Positions 36,779 to 48,244 of a stretch of 64,000 bases of DNA are shown in pieces (position 1 is the first letter of the stretch; each line of letters starts with the position of its first letter). A model generated the notes under the pieces. The model ran no database searches. It was not told the origin of the DNA and saw nothing but the letters and a program-made list of their open reading frames with translations. The translations under genes and the position numbers were made by a program. The DNA is from Maylandia zebra. Lineage: Eukaryota; Chordata; Actinopteri; Cichliformes; Cichlidae. Location of the stretch: positions 17,284,370 to 17,348,369 of the forward strand of contig NC_135168.1 in the NCBI RefSeq assembly GCF_041146795.1, in the 5' to 3' direction.

Positions 36779-37324
36779 ACTGCAAGCAGCAGTATTTGTG
36801 AAAATGAGTTGTCTAGGGTGTTATGTCTTATGGCAGTGTGCAGTTTAATATTTTTAAGCCATATGACTCGTCTACTGTACCGTATATGACCATTAGGTGT
36901 TTGGTGCTTTGAGACTAAGTTCAATCAATCAGCAGTTTTATCCAGCAGAAACATCTGGCTCCTTTCAAGATATTCAAAGCCATTTCATCTCTGGCACGGT
37001 GCACTTACAGTTGGCCCTGTGAAGGTCCTTTAAGACTCTAGGTTATTTGCATTTGTTTAAAATATGAACTTAGATTATTCTAAAGCAGGTGGAACTTGAA
37101 GCAGAAAATCTGGAACAACAGATAACTTTTAGTTTTGGGAGCTTAACATAAGCCTTGCAAGTGCTCATGATTATTCAGGTCCATAGAAGCTGCAAACAAG
37201 TTTAACACTTGTATCACTTGTGGGTTGATGAAGTTTTGGTTCTAAATTGACAGTGTTTATAAAAAGTTTTTATTATGTATTAGGGTAATTTCATTTTCTA
37301 TCAGCCATGTAATTTTAAATGTCT

Positions 37325-37351
37325 CCCCCCCCCCCCCCACACACACACACA
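37325..37351. repeat. poly-C then (AC)n simple repeat
   Basis: A run of C followed directly by ACACACACAC; a simple length-variable repeat between fgfbp2 and fgfbp1. Confidence 0.85.
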
Positions 37352-38308
37352 GTTTAGTTTGATGACACAGGTACCAGGTTCAAAGTATCCCTAATCTATT
37401 CGAGACCTCAATAAACTTTATAAGCTCTTCAGTCATGCTGTGTGTGTGTGAGGGTGTGTGACTGAGCGTGTGAGTGCAAGTGTATATATTTGAAGGGGAG
37501 GGGTGATTATGTGGCAGCATATTGCAATCTGCAAGTAAGGGCAACACTCTCATGTGTGAGGACTGCAAACCGAAGTTTCTCTAAAAACTTCAGGTAAGGA
37601 AAAGCACCACAACTTAAGCTGCACCCTAATCTGGCAATAATATTTGGGGTGTGCTACTTACATCAGCCTAGTATATATTTAATGGGCTCACAGTTAAGTT
37701 TTTGTAAAATGCATTCTGTGAAATCCTTGTTGCCAGGTTCAATATTTATAAAATACCTGTTAAACACATTGTCTTTATTTCTATTTCCAATATTTACTAG
37801 TCTGTATTTTGTTTATAACTGTTGTAGTTATACTGTAGGCGATATAGTTGCATAACTGCATAATCAAGGGATAATTGCACCATCACAATTGTAATATGAT
37901 GCATTTACATTTTTATTTTTTAATCAGTATTTAAATCTGTGCTTCTTTTTAACAGTTTTTAAACCTCTTCCTTTCTTAAAGTCAAACTAAAAGGTGCATG
38001 TGCTCCATGTTTTTTTCAAAATTCCGTTTATGGAATATTTTTTAGATTGCATCTTTGCATTCTTCTTTTTGTTCTTCAAAATACCTCTTTGACTTGAAAT
38101 TGTCTTGAATGTGCTGTACAAAAAATACTTAATGCTGTTTTGTGCTGTCTAAAGCCAAAACTATTCCCACAACATTCAGTTTCCATTTGAAATGTTAGTT
38201 TAACGGAGGGATTAAGACATGTCTTTCTCCAAAGGGAAATTAAAGGGTTTTAAGGTCAAATATCTAAATCTGATTTAATCCTTTGGCAGGTTGTGTTCTA
38301 CTGATTTC

Positions 38309-38944
38309 ATGGCTCTCCTCACAAACGTCACCATCCTCCTGGTCTTGGCTTGTATTTCCCATCAGGTGATGTTGGGTAGCTGCCAAAAGAGCGGTGGACG
38401 GAGGGGACGAGGCATGGACAAAGGACAGCACAAGAATAGGTCGGGAGCAAAAGTGGGCCGCCAAACAAAGCCCGTCTCTGCACAGCTCATGAGAGGCAAA
38501 GTGGTCACCAAAGACAAGTTTGAATGTGCTTGGGTTGCAACAGGTGAAGATATCGTCATTCTCAGCATCACGTGCAAGAAGGAGGACAGGAGCTTCAGCT
38601 GCGAGTATATTGCCAGACCTACTGCTTGTCCTGAGTATGCCTCAAATGTTAAACTTTACTGGAAGCAGATCGGCAGGGAGCTGAAGAAGCTAAACAGTCT
38701 CTGCCAGGACAGCAGTGCTTTTGTCAGGGCAGGTATGTGCAGAAGAGCTGCCAGAGCGGCTCATTTCAGACTGAATGTAACACAGAGGGTGAAGACTTCT
38801 CCACTGTATACCCCAACTTCTCCAGTCAAAGCTGTAAAATCCTGTCAAGCTGATAACAGGAAGAGAGCAGAGGAGTTCTGCAACAACTCCTGGTCAAGTG
38901 TTTGCACATTTCTATTTACTATGGTGCGGGATTATGATTGCTGA
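38309..38944 (+). CDS. fgfbp1: fibroblast growth factor-binding protein 1
   Basis: Secreted FGF-binding protein, 211 residues, one coding exon. The start is ATG 38309 (MALLTNVTILLVLACIS), giving a signal peptide; the in-frame codon at 38291 is TTG. A basic stretch (SGGRRGRG, KNRSGAKVGRQTK) follows, as expected for heparin/FGF binding. The ten mature cysteines fall as in FGFBP1: FECAW, ITCKK, FSCEY, TACPE, SLCQD, GMCRR, KSCQA, EFCNN, SVCTF and a final DYDC. The WSSVCTFLF...C end is specific to FGFBP1. FGFBP1 carries FGF2-type ligands from the matrix to their receptors. It is 2.2 kb downstream of fgfbp2 on the same strand. Confidence 0.93.
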   Translation: MALLTNVTILLVLACISHQVMLGSCQKSGGRRGRGMDKGQHKNRSGAKVGRQTKPVSAQLMRGKVVTKDKFECAWVATGEDIVILSITCKKEDRSFSCEYIARPTACPEYASNVKLYWKQIGRELKKLNSLCQDSSAFVRAGMCRRAARAAHFRLNVTQRVKTSPLYTPTSPVKAVKSCQADNRKRAEEFCNNSWSSVCTFLFTMVRDYDC

Positions 38945-39247
38945 TACAGAAAAACTGGAATTAGTTCAGCTTTTCTGCAGTCACATACAGTAAATACTTG
39001 TCCCATAGATTCTTCATATAGATGCTTGCTGCTCAACAAAAACATACTCAATGAACAGTTTTTGATCTATCGCTTTTGGAGAAATTTGTGTAAGCGTTCA
39101 AGCCTATTGAGACAGATATAATATGTAGAATATTAGTTTCTCGATTTTTATTTCTTTTCCTGTAACTTGTAATTTCACTTGGGTTTTTTTTTCCTATTAT
39201 AGCCATATTGAAATTACCTCTCCTTCTCAATATAAAATGCCTACTTA

Positions 39248-39253
39248 AATAAA
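39248..39253 (+). terminator. candidate fgfbp1 polyadenylation signal
   Basis: First AATAAA after the fgfbp1 stop, about 300 bases downstream. Inferred from position. Confidence 0.35.
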
Positions 39254-39904
39254 AAGACAAAATACTCCTTAAAATAATGTCAAACCATTTTCTGTCTCTC
39301 CCAAATGTGCACAGTCTTGCCTGAAGTCTTTTCATGGGAGGTTAAATGTTTGGGAATGTCTGGTATTGACATAGCAATTTAAGCCAGGGGGAGTGTGATT
39401 TCTAGAAACCTCAGCCTGCATACCTTGGCAACGAGAGGTCTGTGAAGCCACAGTCACTGTGTGAAGCCATAAAAACCTCATATGTTCATCTTGCATAATC
39501 AAGGGATACCAGTATCTAAACGGACAAAATAAAACAGAAATAATATTTTGCAGGTTAAACCGAAGACTTTAGCATAATTTTTTGGCACTTATGATCAGTA
39601 GAAGTTCTCATACTTATTCATCATTTCCGTGATAACATTAGCTTGAATTAGCTTGAATTAAGTTTGCATACCACACTTGTACATACTGTAAAATTCTTAC
39701 TATTTGCTTTGGAAAAGCTGTACTGGAATATGAGTTAATATTTCTAATATTACTGTATCAATGAGCTGTATAAACTAACTAATGAAGTACATTCCTGGGT
39801 AATTTGATTTCCTTTTTTTACTGTCAATATTTACTTGATAATGGAGAGGTTACCAGTTAAAGTAATTTAAATAAAAACTTGCAAAACAATTAAAGTTGTA
39901 CTAC

Positions 39905-40260
39905 AAGGAAACTGTAGTAGATGGCGCCTATCCCAGCTGCCAGAGGGTGAGAGACAGGGTACACCCTGGACAGGTCGTCAGTCTGAATTAAACCAACTTG
40001 ATTTTATTATATTTTTATATATCACCTAAAACTGTTTCACACGGGAAGATAAAATCTCTGCTATAATAGAGAAAATACAGATGGCCTGATAGTTCTGTTT
40101 GAGAAAGCACTTGGTGACACTGTGAAGTGGTAATGAACCTCCAGCAGGACCAAGCTCAGGGACAGGGAGCCATCTGCTACACTTGGTTGGGAGGTGATGT
40201 CAAAGAGAAGAAAAAAAACTAGTACTGACAATCCATGAACAACAAACTAGGAGAAAGTAA
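39905..40260. repeat. fragments of two common teleost repeats
   Basis: 39915-39985 has GCGCCTATCCCAGCTGCC, GAGAGACAGGGTACACCC and GGACAGGTCGTCAGTC, the well-known tail of a fish repeat also seen near 50920-51035 and 63625-63722. 40140-40210 has CAGCAGGACCAAGCTCAGGG and GCCATCTGCTAC, which I recall as part of the same repeat that opens the window at 1-260. Confidence 0.55.
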
Positions 40261-40794
40261 ATAAAACTTAATGGGAATAGTCCTGTAAAGATACACACTG
40301 GCTGTTTATGTTCTAGGAATCCCAGAAAATTCCATTCCCAAAAGTTCCATTGTTAATATTCTCCAATCATACACAGTTCTGTGAAAGCCAGAAAGAACAT
40401 TCTTCAGCCAGAGCTGGAAGACATGTTGTCATTTTAGACAGTGGAATGACTCTGCTTTCTGTGATCACTTAGTCTTCATCTCCTGCTGAAACTTAATGGT
40501 TTGCCCACAGGTTAAATCCATCAAGTTCAGACTCTCAGCAGGTTGCATTCTGGGCTTAGTAGGAAATCTGTTGCTGGTGGATCAGAAAGGCCAAAACAGT
40601 GTGGCTGCAGAAAAAAATAAATTATACAGCAGCCACAAAGTCACTGCTGGAATGTAGTGAATACAGACTTATAAGGAGTAGCTTTCCTTGAAGGACTTTA
40701 AAACAACAGCTGCTGAAAACAAGACTGAAATTCTGCTGAGCTCAATTAAACAGTTTCTATTAAACTTAAACTCCCAGAGAGCAGCCATTTGGCT

Positions 40795-41095
40795 TTTCTA
40801 CCTATAAAACCCGGAGAGCAGCCAAATGGGTGGTAGGCTTTTAGCTAAGCTTTAGCTTCAGCCAAGTGGAAGCTAAATTGGCTAGTCATTCATATGTATA
40901 TTAGGTTGTTACCTGGGAATTCTGGAGGGAGGGGAGTGGGGGTGTATGAATGAGGGGGTGGGGGAGCTGCTAAAAGCTGTGCACTTCCTTTTGTGTTTCA
41001 TCTTGATGCATTCTCAATCATCCAGGGAAATAAATCTCCAAAAGTCACCAACTTGGAGTGTTTCAGTTTGCCATCTTAGGGAGAAATCAACACAC
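40795..41095 (+). repeat. left arm of a 301-bp inverted repeat
   Basis: Starts TTTCTACCTATAAAACCCGG and ends GAAATCAACACAC. It is the reverse complement of 44449-44749 over the same length; I count three clear mismatches. A TTAA tetramer lies 25 bases outside this arm (40766-40769) and another 24 bases outside the right arm (44774-44777). That spacing fits a piggyBac-type element, though TTAA is common in AT-rich DNA. Confidence 0.9.
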
Positions 41096-41460
41096 CGTCT
41101 AAGAAGTTTTTGCGCAAGTGAAAGCGATGTGAAAAAATTGTCCGTGGTAACATTTCTGCCCTTGTCTAGGAATGGTTCCATCAGCCTCATTACTACATTT
41201 TCAGAAAGTCTCTCCCCAGTGGGACGATTGGGGTCCTTGCCAAGATATGGGAAGACATTGCAAATGTACTTGGATTTTAGGTCACAAGCCACCCAAAACT
41301 TGATCCCAAACTTGTCAGGTTTACTTGCAATATACTGCAGGAAACAGCACCGAGTCTTTGATGGGAAAAGCTGTTCATCAACGGTGATATGTAGATCAGG
41401 GTTGCAGCACGTGATGCTGTTGGTGACAAATGATCCCCACACACTGGAAATTGCAGCGAA
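41096..41460 (-). pseudogene. piggyBac transposase, catalytic-core fragment
   Basis: On the - strand this reads VWGSFVTNSI, then ITVDEQLFPSK, KPDKFGIKFWVACDLKSKY, VFPYLGK, and VTTDNFFTSLSLAQKLL. This is the DDE core of piggyBac transposases: the first catalytic Asp is in ACDLK and the second in TTDNFF. The part with the third Asp is missing, since coding similarity stops where the 301-bp arm begins. At the other end it abuts a piggyBac C-terminal part in the opposite orientation at about 41460. It cannot be active. Confidence 0.85.
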
Positions 41461-41773
41461 CATGATTGACATGGCAGCACTGAATGCACATGTGCTGTAT
41501 CAAGCATGCACCGGGACGAAGGAAAGACGGGTGGACTTCCTGGTGGAGCTTGCAAGAGAGTTGGCTCACTCTCATGTAGCTGCGAAGAAGGCAAGAAAAG
41601 AACAGTTGCTTTGGACACAACCCTCCACACCTAGCCCTGGAAAAAGAGCCATGTGTCAGGTCAAACACAAATGCAAGAACAATCATGCCACTGTGCGATG
41701 TGTTCACTGCAACAGATACACATGTGGTAAATGCAGACTACAGATACCATGGCAGTACCAGGATTGTGAGTGA
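41460..41773 (+). pseudogene. piggyBac transposase, C-terminal fragment with cysteine-rich tail
   Basis: On the + strand from NMIDMAALNAHVLYQ through RRVDFLVELARELA to the cysteine-rich tail CQVKHKCKN...CVHCNRYTCGKC and a TGA at about 41774. NMIDMAALNA and the Cys-rich terminal finger are the usual end of piggyBac transposases. It is inverted relative to the catalytic fragment immediately to its left, with the section between them lost. Confidence 0.8.
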
Positions 41774-41865
41774 TTGCTGAAAATGTTGAAATGTACTCAC
41801 TCACTTTTTATTATTATTTGTAAATATGTGTACAAATGGTTGGTTTTTTGTACTGTTTTTGCAGA

Positions 41866-42697
41866 GGGTCGTGAAAACTGCCCAGCGCATCGCCGGAGCA
41901 CCACTTCCTGCCATAAAAGACATCTACAGGAAGCGGTGTCTGAAAAGGGCTGGGAAAATCATCAAAGACCCCAGTCACCCATCGCATGGACTCTTCACCC
42001 TCCTGCCCTCTGGGAGGCGCTACAGGAGCCTCCGGACTAAGACCACCAGGTACCGGAACAGCTTCTTCCCCACAGCTGTCAGACTCCTGAACTCTGCCTC
42101 CTGACATCTGACTCACGTTAAACTCATGGACTGAACATACACACACCCACAATGGACAACTGTACCCTCAAACACACAATAATAACATGGACTGAACCAC
42201 CACTCACAACCACTAGCACTTTATATAGCCTCTGTAGAAACTATCTACACCCTCACTTATCGTAACTGCACTACTGTATAGCTCTGTGTAAATAATCATT
42301 CTGTACATTCGATAATCTTTAATCCTACAACTGTTTACAACTTGCATAGTTCCCACTTCTGTATAGCTGTATATCCCAGATTCTGTAAAGTTATTTATTT
42401 CATATTCTGTATAGTTTTTCATATTTATATCCTGTTCATATCCTGTACATAGCTTGTACTCACTACAGCCTGTACATACTTATAGAATATTCACAACATA
42501 CTTCATACCGTGTACATTATAACATACCATAATAGACCCATTTCTGTAATATACTCACATATCTATATTATTGCTAATATATATTGTAATATATCTATAT
42601 CACTAAAGCACTTCTGGATGGATGCAAACTGCATTTCGTTGCCCTGTACCTGTGCATGTGCAATGACAATAAAGTTGAATTCTATTCTATTCTATTC
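41866..42697 (+). mobile_element. 3' end of a non-LTR retrotransposon (LINE)
   Basis: A reading frame near its start has VVKTAQRIAGAPLPAI, DIYRKRCLKRAGKII, FTLLPSGRRYRSLR and NSFFPTAVRLLNSAS, the C-terminal end of the reverse-transcriptase protein of fish LINEs. It is followed by an untranslated tail with TGCATTTCGTTGCCC, CAATAAAGTTGAATTC and repeated ATTCT. It is strongly 5' truncated. The tail joins directly to the tail of the LINE at 42698-44395, which lies in the opposite direction. Confidence 0.85.
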
Positions 42698-44395
42698 AGA
42701 ATCAGAATCAGAATACTTTATTGATCCCTGGGGGAAATTATTTTTTGTTACAGTGCTCCATTTTAAACCAACATTAAGACAAGACAGACAATACACTAAC
42801 TAAGAATAGTACAATATATACATATATATACATACATACATACATAAGTCACTCATAAATAAATAGTTGGAAAAGAAACATGTGTAGTTGTAGCAGCAAA
42901 CAGTGTGTTAAGTGGATGCGTTGTACAGGGAGATGGCCACAGGCAGGAATGATTTCCTGTGTCGTTCAGTGGTGCTTTTCGGTAATCTCAGTCTCTCACT
43001 GAACGAGCTCCTGTGACTGACCAGCATGTCATGGAGTGGGTGGGAGGTGTTATCCAACATTGTCTTTATCTTGGACAGCATCCGCCTCTCCGACACCACC
43101 TTGAGGGAGTCCAGCTCCATCCCCACAACATTGCTGGCCTTACGGATTAGTTTATTAAGTCTGTTGGCATCTGCGACCCTCAGCCTGCTCCCCCAGCATG
43201 CAACAGCATAGAGGATCGCACTGGCCACAACAGACTCATAGAAAATCCTCAGCATTTTCTGGCAGATGTTGAAGGACCTCAGTCGCCTCAAAAAATAGAG
43301 ACGACTCTGGCCCTTCCTGTAAAGTGCTGTGGTGTTTTTAGCCCAGTCCAGTTTATTGTCAATGTGTACTCCAAGGTATTTATAGTCCTCCACAATGTCA
43401 ACACTGACCCCCTGAATTGAAACAGGGGTCAAGTGTTTCCTGGTCTTCCTGAAGTCCACGATCAGTTCCTTGGTCTTTGCCACGTTGAGCTGCAGATGAT
43501 TCTGCTCACACCACGTGACAAAGGAGTCGACCACAGCCCGGTACTCTGTCTCATCATCCCTGCTGATGCATCCAACCACCGCAGAGTCATCAGAAAACTT
43601 CTGAAGATGGCAGGTCTCTGTGCAGTGGCTGAAGTCTGTGGTGTAGAGGGTGAAGAGGAAGGGGGAGAGGACAGTCCCCTGTGGTGCCCCTGTGTTGCTG
43701 ATCACCTTGTCAGACACACACTGTGGGAGACGTACATATTGTGGTCTTCCTGTCAGGTAATCAACAATCCAGGACACCAGAGAAGCATCCACCTGCATCG
43801 CTGCTAACTTATCACCCAGGAGGGTCGGCCTGATGGTGTTGAAAGCACTGGAAAAGTCAAAAAACATGACCCTCACAGTGCTTGCCGGCTGGTCCAGATG
43901 GGTGTAGACACGATTGAGCAGGTAGATGATGGCGTCCTCAGTTCCGAGACGAGGCTGATAAGCGAACTGAAGGGGATCCAGGTGTGGTCTTACTATGGGT
44001 CGCAGCTGGTCCAGGATGAGCCTTTCCAGGGTCTTCATGATGTGGGAGGTCAATGCCACGGGCCTGTAATCCTGGGGGCCACTGGGACGTGGCGTCTTTG
44101 GTACAGGGACGAGGCATGATGTCTTCCACATCACCAGGACCCTCTGCAGACTCAGACTCAGCATAAACAGTTTATGAAAGACTCCACACAGCTGGGGGGC
44201 ACAGGTCTTGAGGACAAGGGGACTCACTCCGTCTGGTCCAGCAGACTTGCCTGAGTGAAGTCTCCTCATTTGCATCTCAACCTGGTATTGAGTGAAGGTG
44301 ATGGGTGGGGGAGGGGTGTCAGGAATCTCACAGGAGGCAACAGCGCCATGTGAAGAGAGAGGCTGGCACAGTGGTGTGGCTCTGGATTCCATTCT
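42698..44395 (-). mobile_element. 5'-truncated LINE of the L2/CR1/Rex1 group
   Basis: The element reads leftwards. Its 3' tail (repeated GATTCT, GGGATCAATAAAGTA) is at 42698-42735 and its coding part ends at 42908. The 5' half with the endonuclease is absent, as is usual for incomplete reverse transcription at the target. It occupies the space between the inner end of the right inverted-repeat arm and the opposing LINE tail. Confidence 0.85.
42908..44392 (-). pseudogene. LINE reverse transcriptase, open but 5' truncated
   Basis: 494 codons open from 44392. The reverse-transcriptase motifs are in order: HSGKSAGPDGVSP, DYRPVALTSHIMKTLER, VMFFDFSSAFNTI, GAPQGTVLSPFLFTLY, then FSDDSAVVG at the catalytic site, and YKYLGVHIDN. 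The catalytic pair DD is kept in an FSDD context, which is common in this LINE group. The frame ends FLPVAISLYNAST, the normal C-terminus. There is no endonuclease domain, so it is not an autonomous element. The lack of internal stops suggests a fairly young copy. Confidence 0.9.
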
Positions 44396-44448
44396 GTTTT
44401 TATTCTGTTTTTATCAATAAATCTCAGCAACAAAGGACATACACCCAT

Positions 44449-44749
44449 GTGTGTTGATTTCTCCCTAAGATGGCAAACTGAAACACTCCAAGTTGGTGAC
44501 TTTTGGAGATTTATTTCCCTGGATGATTGAGAATGCATCAAGATGAAACACAAAAGGAAGTTCACAGCTTTTAGCAGCTCCCCCACCCCCTCAATCACAC
44601 ACCCCCACTCCCCTCCCTCCAGAATTCCCAGGTAACAACCTAATATACATATGAATGACTAGCCAATTTAGCTTCCACTTGGCTGAAGCTAAAGCTTAGC
44701 TAAAAGCCTACCACCCATTTGGCTGCTCTCCGGGTTTTATAGGTAGAAA
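44449..44749 (-). repeat. right arm of a 301-bp inverted repeat
   Basis: Reverse complement of 40795-41095 with no gap. The two arms enclose about 3.35 kb of transposon debris. Either they are the long terminal inverted repeats of one element, or the product of an inverted duplication. Equal length and near identity favour a single recent origin. Confidence 0.9.
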
Positions 44750-47604
44750 GGTAAAAGCCTGGGGATGCATGTGTTAAAAATAATAAAATGCCAGAAGAAT
44801 GGTACTTTAAATTAAGAGCTATTCTTCTGCCAGCTTTGCAAAGAAATAATTGAATTTAAAAACTCCAAATGCAGTATTTAAAGCTAATGAAATGGGTCTT
44901 ACATGGACACCAAATGTCATTCTAAATGCAATCAAGCTATGAAAAATAATACTGAGACTAATGCTGCAAAATTGCTCTTAAGTTGTTTTATACTCCAATA
45001 TGCATTAATTTTTTCCTGACCAACAATGTGTCAGCTTTAACCCAGACACTTTTCAGAAAGCACATAACTGCCACATGTTCTAGTTCTGCTTTATAGTGAA
45101 GGATCCAAAGAAAAGACCAAAATGAACTGCTTTCCAGGACTGAGCTCTATAGCTCTGCGAGTGAACAAACAGGGGTCACACATTTATTGTGATGCTGTGG
45201 CACACTTTGCATAAAAGCTTCGGATAAGCGCGACTGATTTATTTATGTATTTTTTGGTATGTTTTCTGCACTGTGATTCCTCTTGCCAGTGTTATTCAGA
45301 AGCACATCATGCATCTCAGTTATGTATCTGTAGAATGATTACAGGAAATGAAGGTGAGCATTTTTGAGGAATAGGGCTAAAGACAATGTGTTTTCATATT
45401 ATGTCTTGTAAATATGATTTTATTGTTTAACATTGATTTATTTGTTTGTACTATTTTATTTTAACGTTATCTTTATGAGCTCATCATAGCTTTAAAAATG
45501 TATGTAGGTCTCTGCATTCATTATTTTGTTTACAGTCAATAAGTCATGTATTTAATGGCATTGTTAAAGCTGCACTAATGATCTCCTCATTTCCAGTGAG
45601 TTAAACAAGGGAATTCATTTTGAAAGCAGTCACAAATACACAGAAAGAATTATCAGACAAATGTTTCCTCCATGATGTCACCAATTCGTTTGTGGACTAC
45701 AATTTTAGGTTCTTCAGTTTACCCTTGTATACATCAACATATTGGTTTTATGATGCCAGAAGTGGAAACAAAAGTAGTAAGTTAGCAGCTATTAACAAAA
45801 AACCTGGCTAGCAAGTTTTATCTTTATGAACTAGAATTTCACTCACTAACACAACCTCATTTCAGACTTTGTGTTAAAAGAAATCCAAGCCAGATTTGTC
45901 ATATCATTGCATTAAAATGCTTCTAAAAGCCCCAGCACCATTTTAAAAAAGAACTGTTTAGTGACTCCAATTAGCAGAAATGAGTATGTGAAAACAAAAA
46001 CAGCTAGTAAGATGTTTTCATCAGGTGGCCTCTAACAAAATCCAAACAAATGTTAACATTGGTCTGTTCCTGCTATTAATTTCATGATACGTGAATGGAT
46101 GTAAAGCCAAATCTTTCCCCAGTAAGTGAACCCAGGAAAGGGTGGGCGTACAGGTGGTGTGACTGCCTGCAACCACTCCTGATTGGCTGAGGCGATGTAA
46201 GGCTTGGTCAAGCTGAAAATATTCAAAACACATTTCAGCACTATTGACACAAAGGAGATCTGGCACAGTGTGTATGTGAGTCAGGCTTATAAGCTTATAT
46301 GAATGCCTTTGTATGTGTGCAAGTGAGCTTTTCGTTTATAAGCTTTAGGCTCAGTGGAGCCAAGATAACAAAGAACTGAAGGGAATAAAAATAAATGCCA
46401 TAAAATGGCACTGTTAGTGTGAAGTTAGACAGATGAGTGTGTGCTGTTGTGGGCAGTCTAGACCAAACAAATATCACCATCCATCTGGCTGTATGAGTAT
46501 CGTTTTTCTAGACGTATTATAAAGGCTCAATATGCATGCATAAGCTGCATTTTAAAATAATGTGACTCAGAGCAAAGATTTCCCAGAAATAACTGACAAT
46601 TAAGTTCTACAGCGTCGTCCTGCAGTAGAAATGATCATCTAGTATGGAGCAAGCCTGATTTATGATAGGCACTGGCAGTGACAGTGATTACAGGAAAGAC
46701 TTTAAACTGCACATTTCAAAGATCTACCATACACAAAATATGTGTATGGTTTACATTGCACATGGGTACCTGTTTTCCTCCATCTGGTGTACTAAATTTA
46801 AGGATATTTTGGTTTACCAACTTTAACTAAACTTTTTCCTGATTAACCCCCTTTTCATAAACTTAAAACTAAAAAGTTTAAAATGAGGTGATTTATCTCA
46901 AATTACTGGACTGTCATTAACAGCCAGCACTGCTATTCATAATTTATAATACTACACCTAAATATATCAAAACCCTTCAAATCATTGGATGTTAAATATG
47001 TTAAATTTTAATGTGTCTCTCTTTTGCTATTCATTGTACTGTATGTATGTATTTTTATTCTGGTTGGAGTAATGTTATATGGATTGTGCTATTTTCTTAT
47101 TTTGCACTGGCATTTCTGTTGAGCTGTGGAATCTATCCAGTTGTAAATAAACAGCAGATTCATTGTAAAGCAATAGTATAGCTGCATTGAAAAGCAAATG
47201 TAATTTTCTCTTTGGATGAATAAATACCAACAGAGATGTGGAGCATCAACTTTCCAGTCATTTTTGCAATGAATCAGTGTGGACTTGTGTCTGCAGAGAG
47301 AGCAGGAGCCTCAGAAGAAAGCATGACTATACATGAAAACACTTTGCAGGTTTAACCCTGAGGTGCTTTCTGAATACTTAACAGTGTCTAGGTCACATGA
47401 CTGTAAAATATGTCAAACCACACTGAACTGAAACACTGAATATTTCTGAACCACACTGAGAAATGATACATTTCGAGAGTATTGACATGCACATCTGTTC
47501 TGGGTTATTTTAATGACTTTATAATTTTAAACAGATCAACATTTATATGACTCATCCTTATATGCATCCTCCTCAAATTTAATCAATAACAGTCATCATT
47601 TGCA

Positions 47605-47636
47605 CTCATTAATGGGCTAATATGCCCATTAATGAG
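47605..47636. repeat. 13-bp perfect inverted repeat, 6-nt loop
   Basis: CTCATTAATGGGC, TAATAT, GCCCATTAATGAG. Part of an AT-rich stretch; function unknown. Confidence 0.8.
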
Positions 47637-47813
47637 CAAATTCACCAACCAAGAACTTTACTTAAATAACCCATTTGTATTTAAAAGGTATTAAATATGT
47701 GAAGTTGAATTATAAGAAAATGAGGAAACATTGCAGTGATATATGAGAAAGATTACACATGTTGCCTAAGATATGCGGTGTGGTTAAAATGGGAGGGTTG
47801 AAAAACATAGTTA

Positions 47814-48240
47814 GGGCCCGAGTACTAGTCTGCGAAGGCCCTGTTGTAATCACTCCATTTATTTGCATTTGAATTTGTTAATTTGTGAAAAGAAAATTAC
47901 TTTTTAGTAAAATATATTGACACTATCTCATCAATCACTGTAATGAGAAACAATATAAAGACATTGTGTCCTCATTTCAAACTCTGCTGCCACCCTGTGG
48001 TTCAGTTCCAGCAAAATAAAATCATTTTCCACCGAGTGACCTATAGGGACCCCGTTTGTTTGACATTTGGCCTCATCGTGCAGAAAGGCATGGAAGCAAT
48101 AGATCTCATTATATGCATCAACAAATGTCTAATAGCGTCCCATTACTTATTGATCACTGACAGCCGCATTGCACGTCAAGTCTGGATCACAGTCTCATTT
48201 CTTATTAATGAGAGCATCGGGGTTGTCAACATGTAGGGTT
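47814..48240. repeat. probable teleost interspersed repeat
   Basis: GGGCCCGAGTACTAGTCTGCGAAGGCCCT in pieces, followed by CTGCTGCCACCCTGTGGTTCAG and ATAGGGACCCCG, resembles a dispersed fish repeat I recall that begins AGGGCCCGAGCACCGA. It has no clear transposon ends. It may overlap the annexin 3' UTR. Confidence 0.35.
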
Positions 48241-48244
48241 TAAT
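48239..48244 (-). terminator. candidate annexin polyadenylation signal (ATTAAA variant)
   Basis: ATTAAA on the - strand about 450 bases past the stop. A canonical AATAAA on the same strand is at 47858-47863. Either could serve. Confidence 0.3.

Larger units (their letters stand above)
36062..38308 (+). other. fgfbp2 3' UTR and spacer to fgfbp1
   Basis: No further coding region seen. It contains a C15-like run followed by (AC)n at 37325-37351 and a GT-rich patch near 37438-37480. GGCAG ending at 38289 could be a 3' splice site for a 5'-UTR intron of fgfbp1. Confidence 0.55.

Noticed and set aside
39640..39662. Short tandem TAGCTTGAAT repeat
   Set aside because: Only two units; likely chance or replication slippage.
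40946..41773. 275-codon + strand open frame as a new gene
   Set aside because: Only its end (from about 41460) resembles a protein, the piggyBac C-terminus. The first two thirds are the antisense of the piggyBac catalytic core and the inverted-repeat arm.
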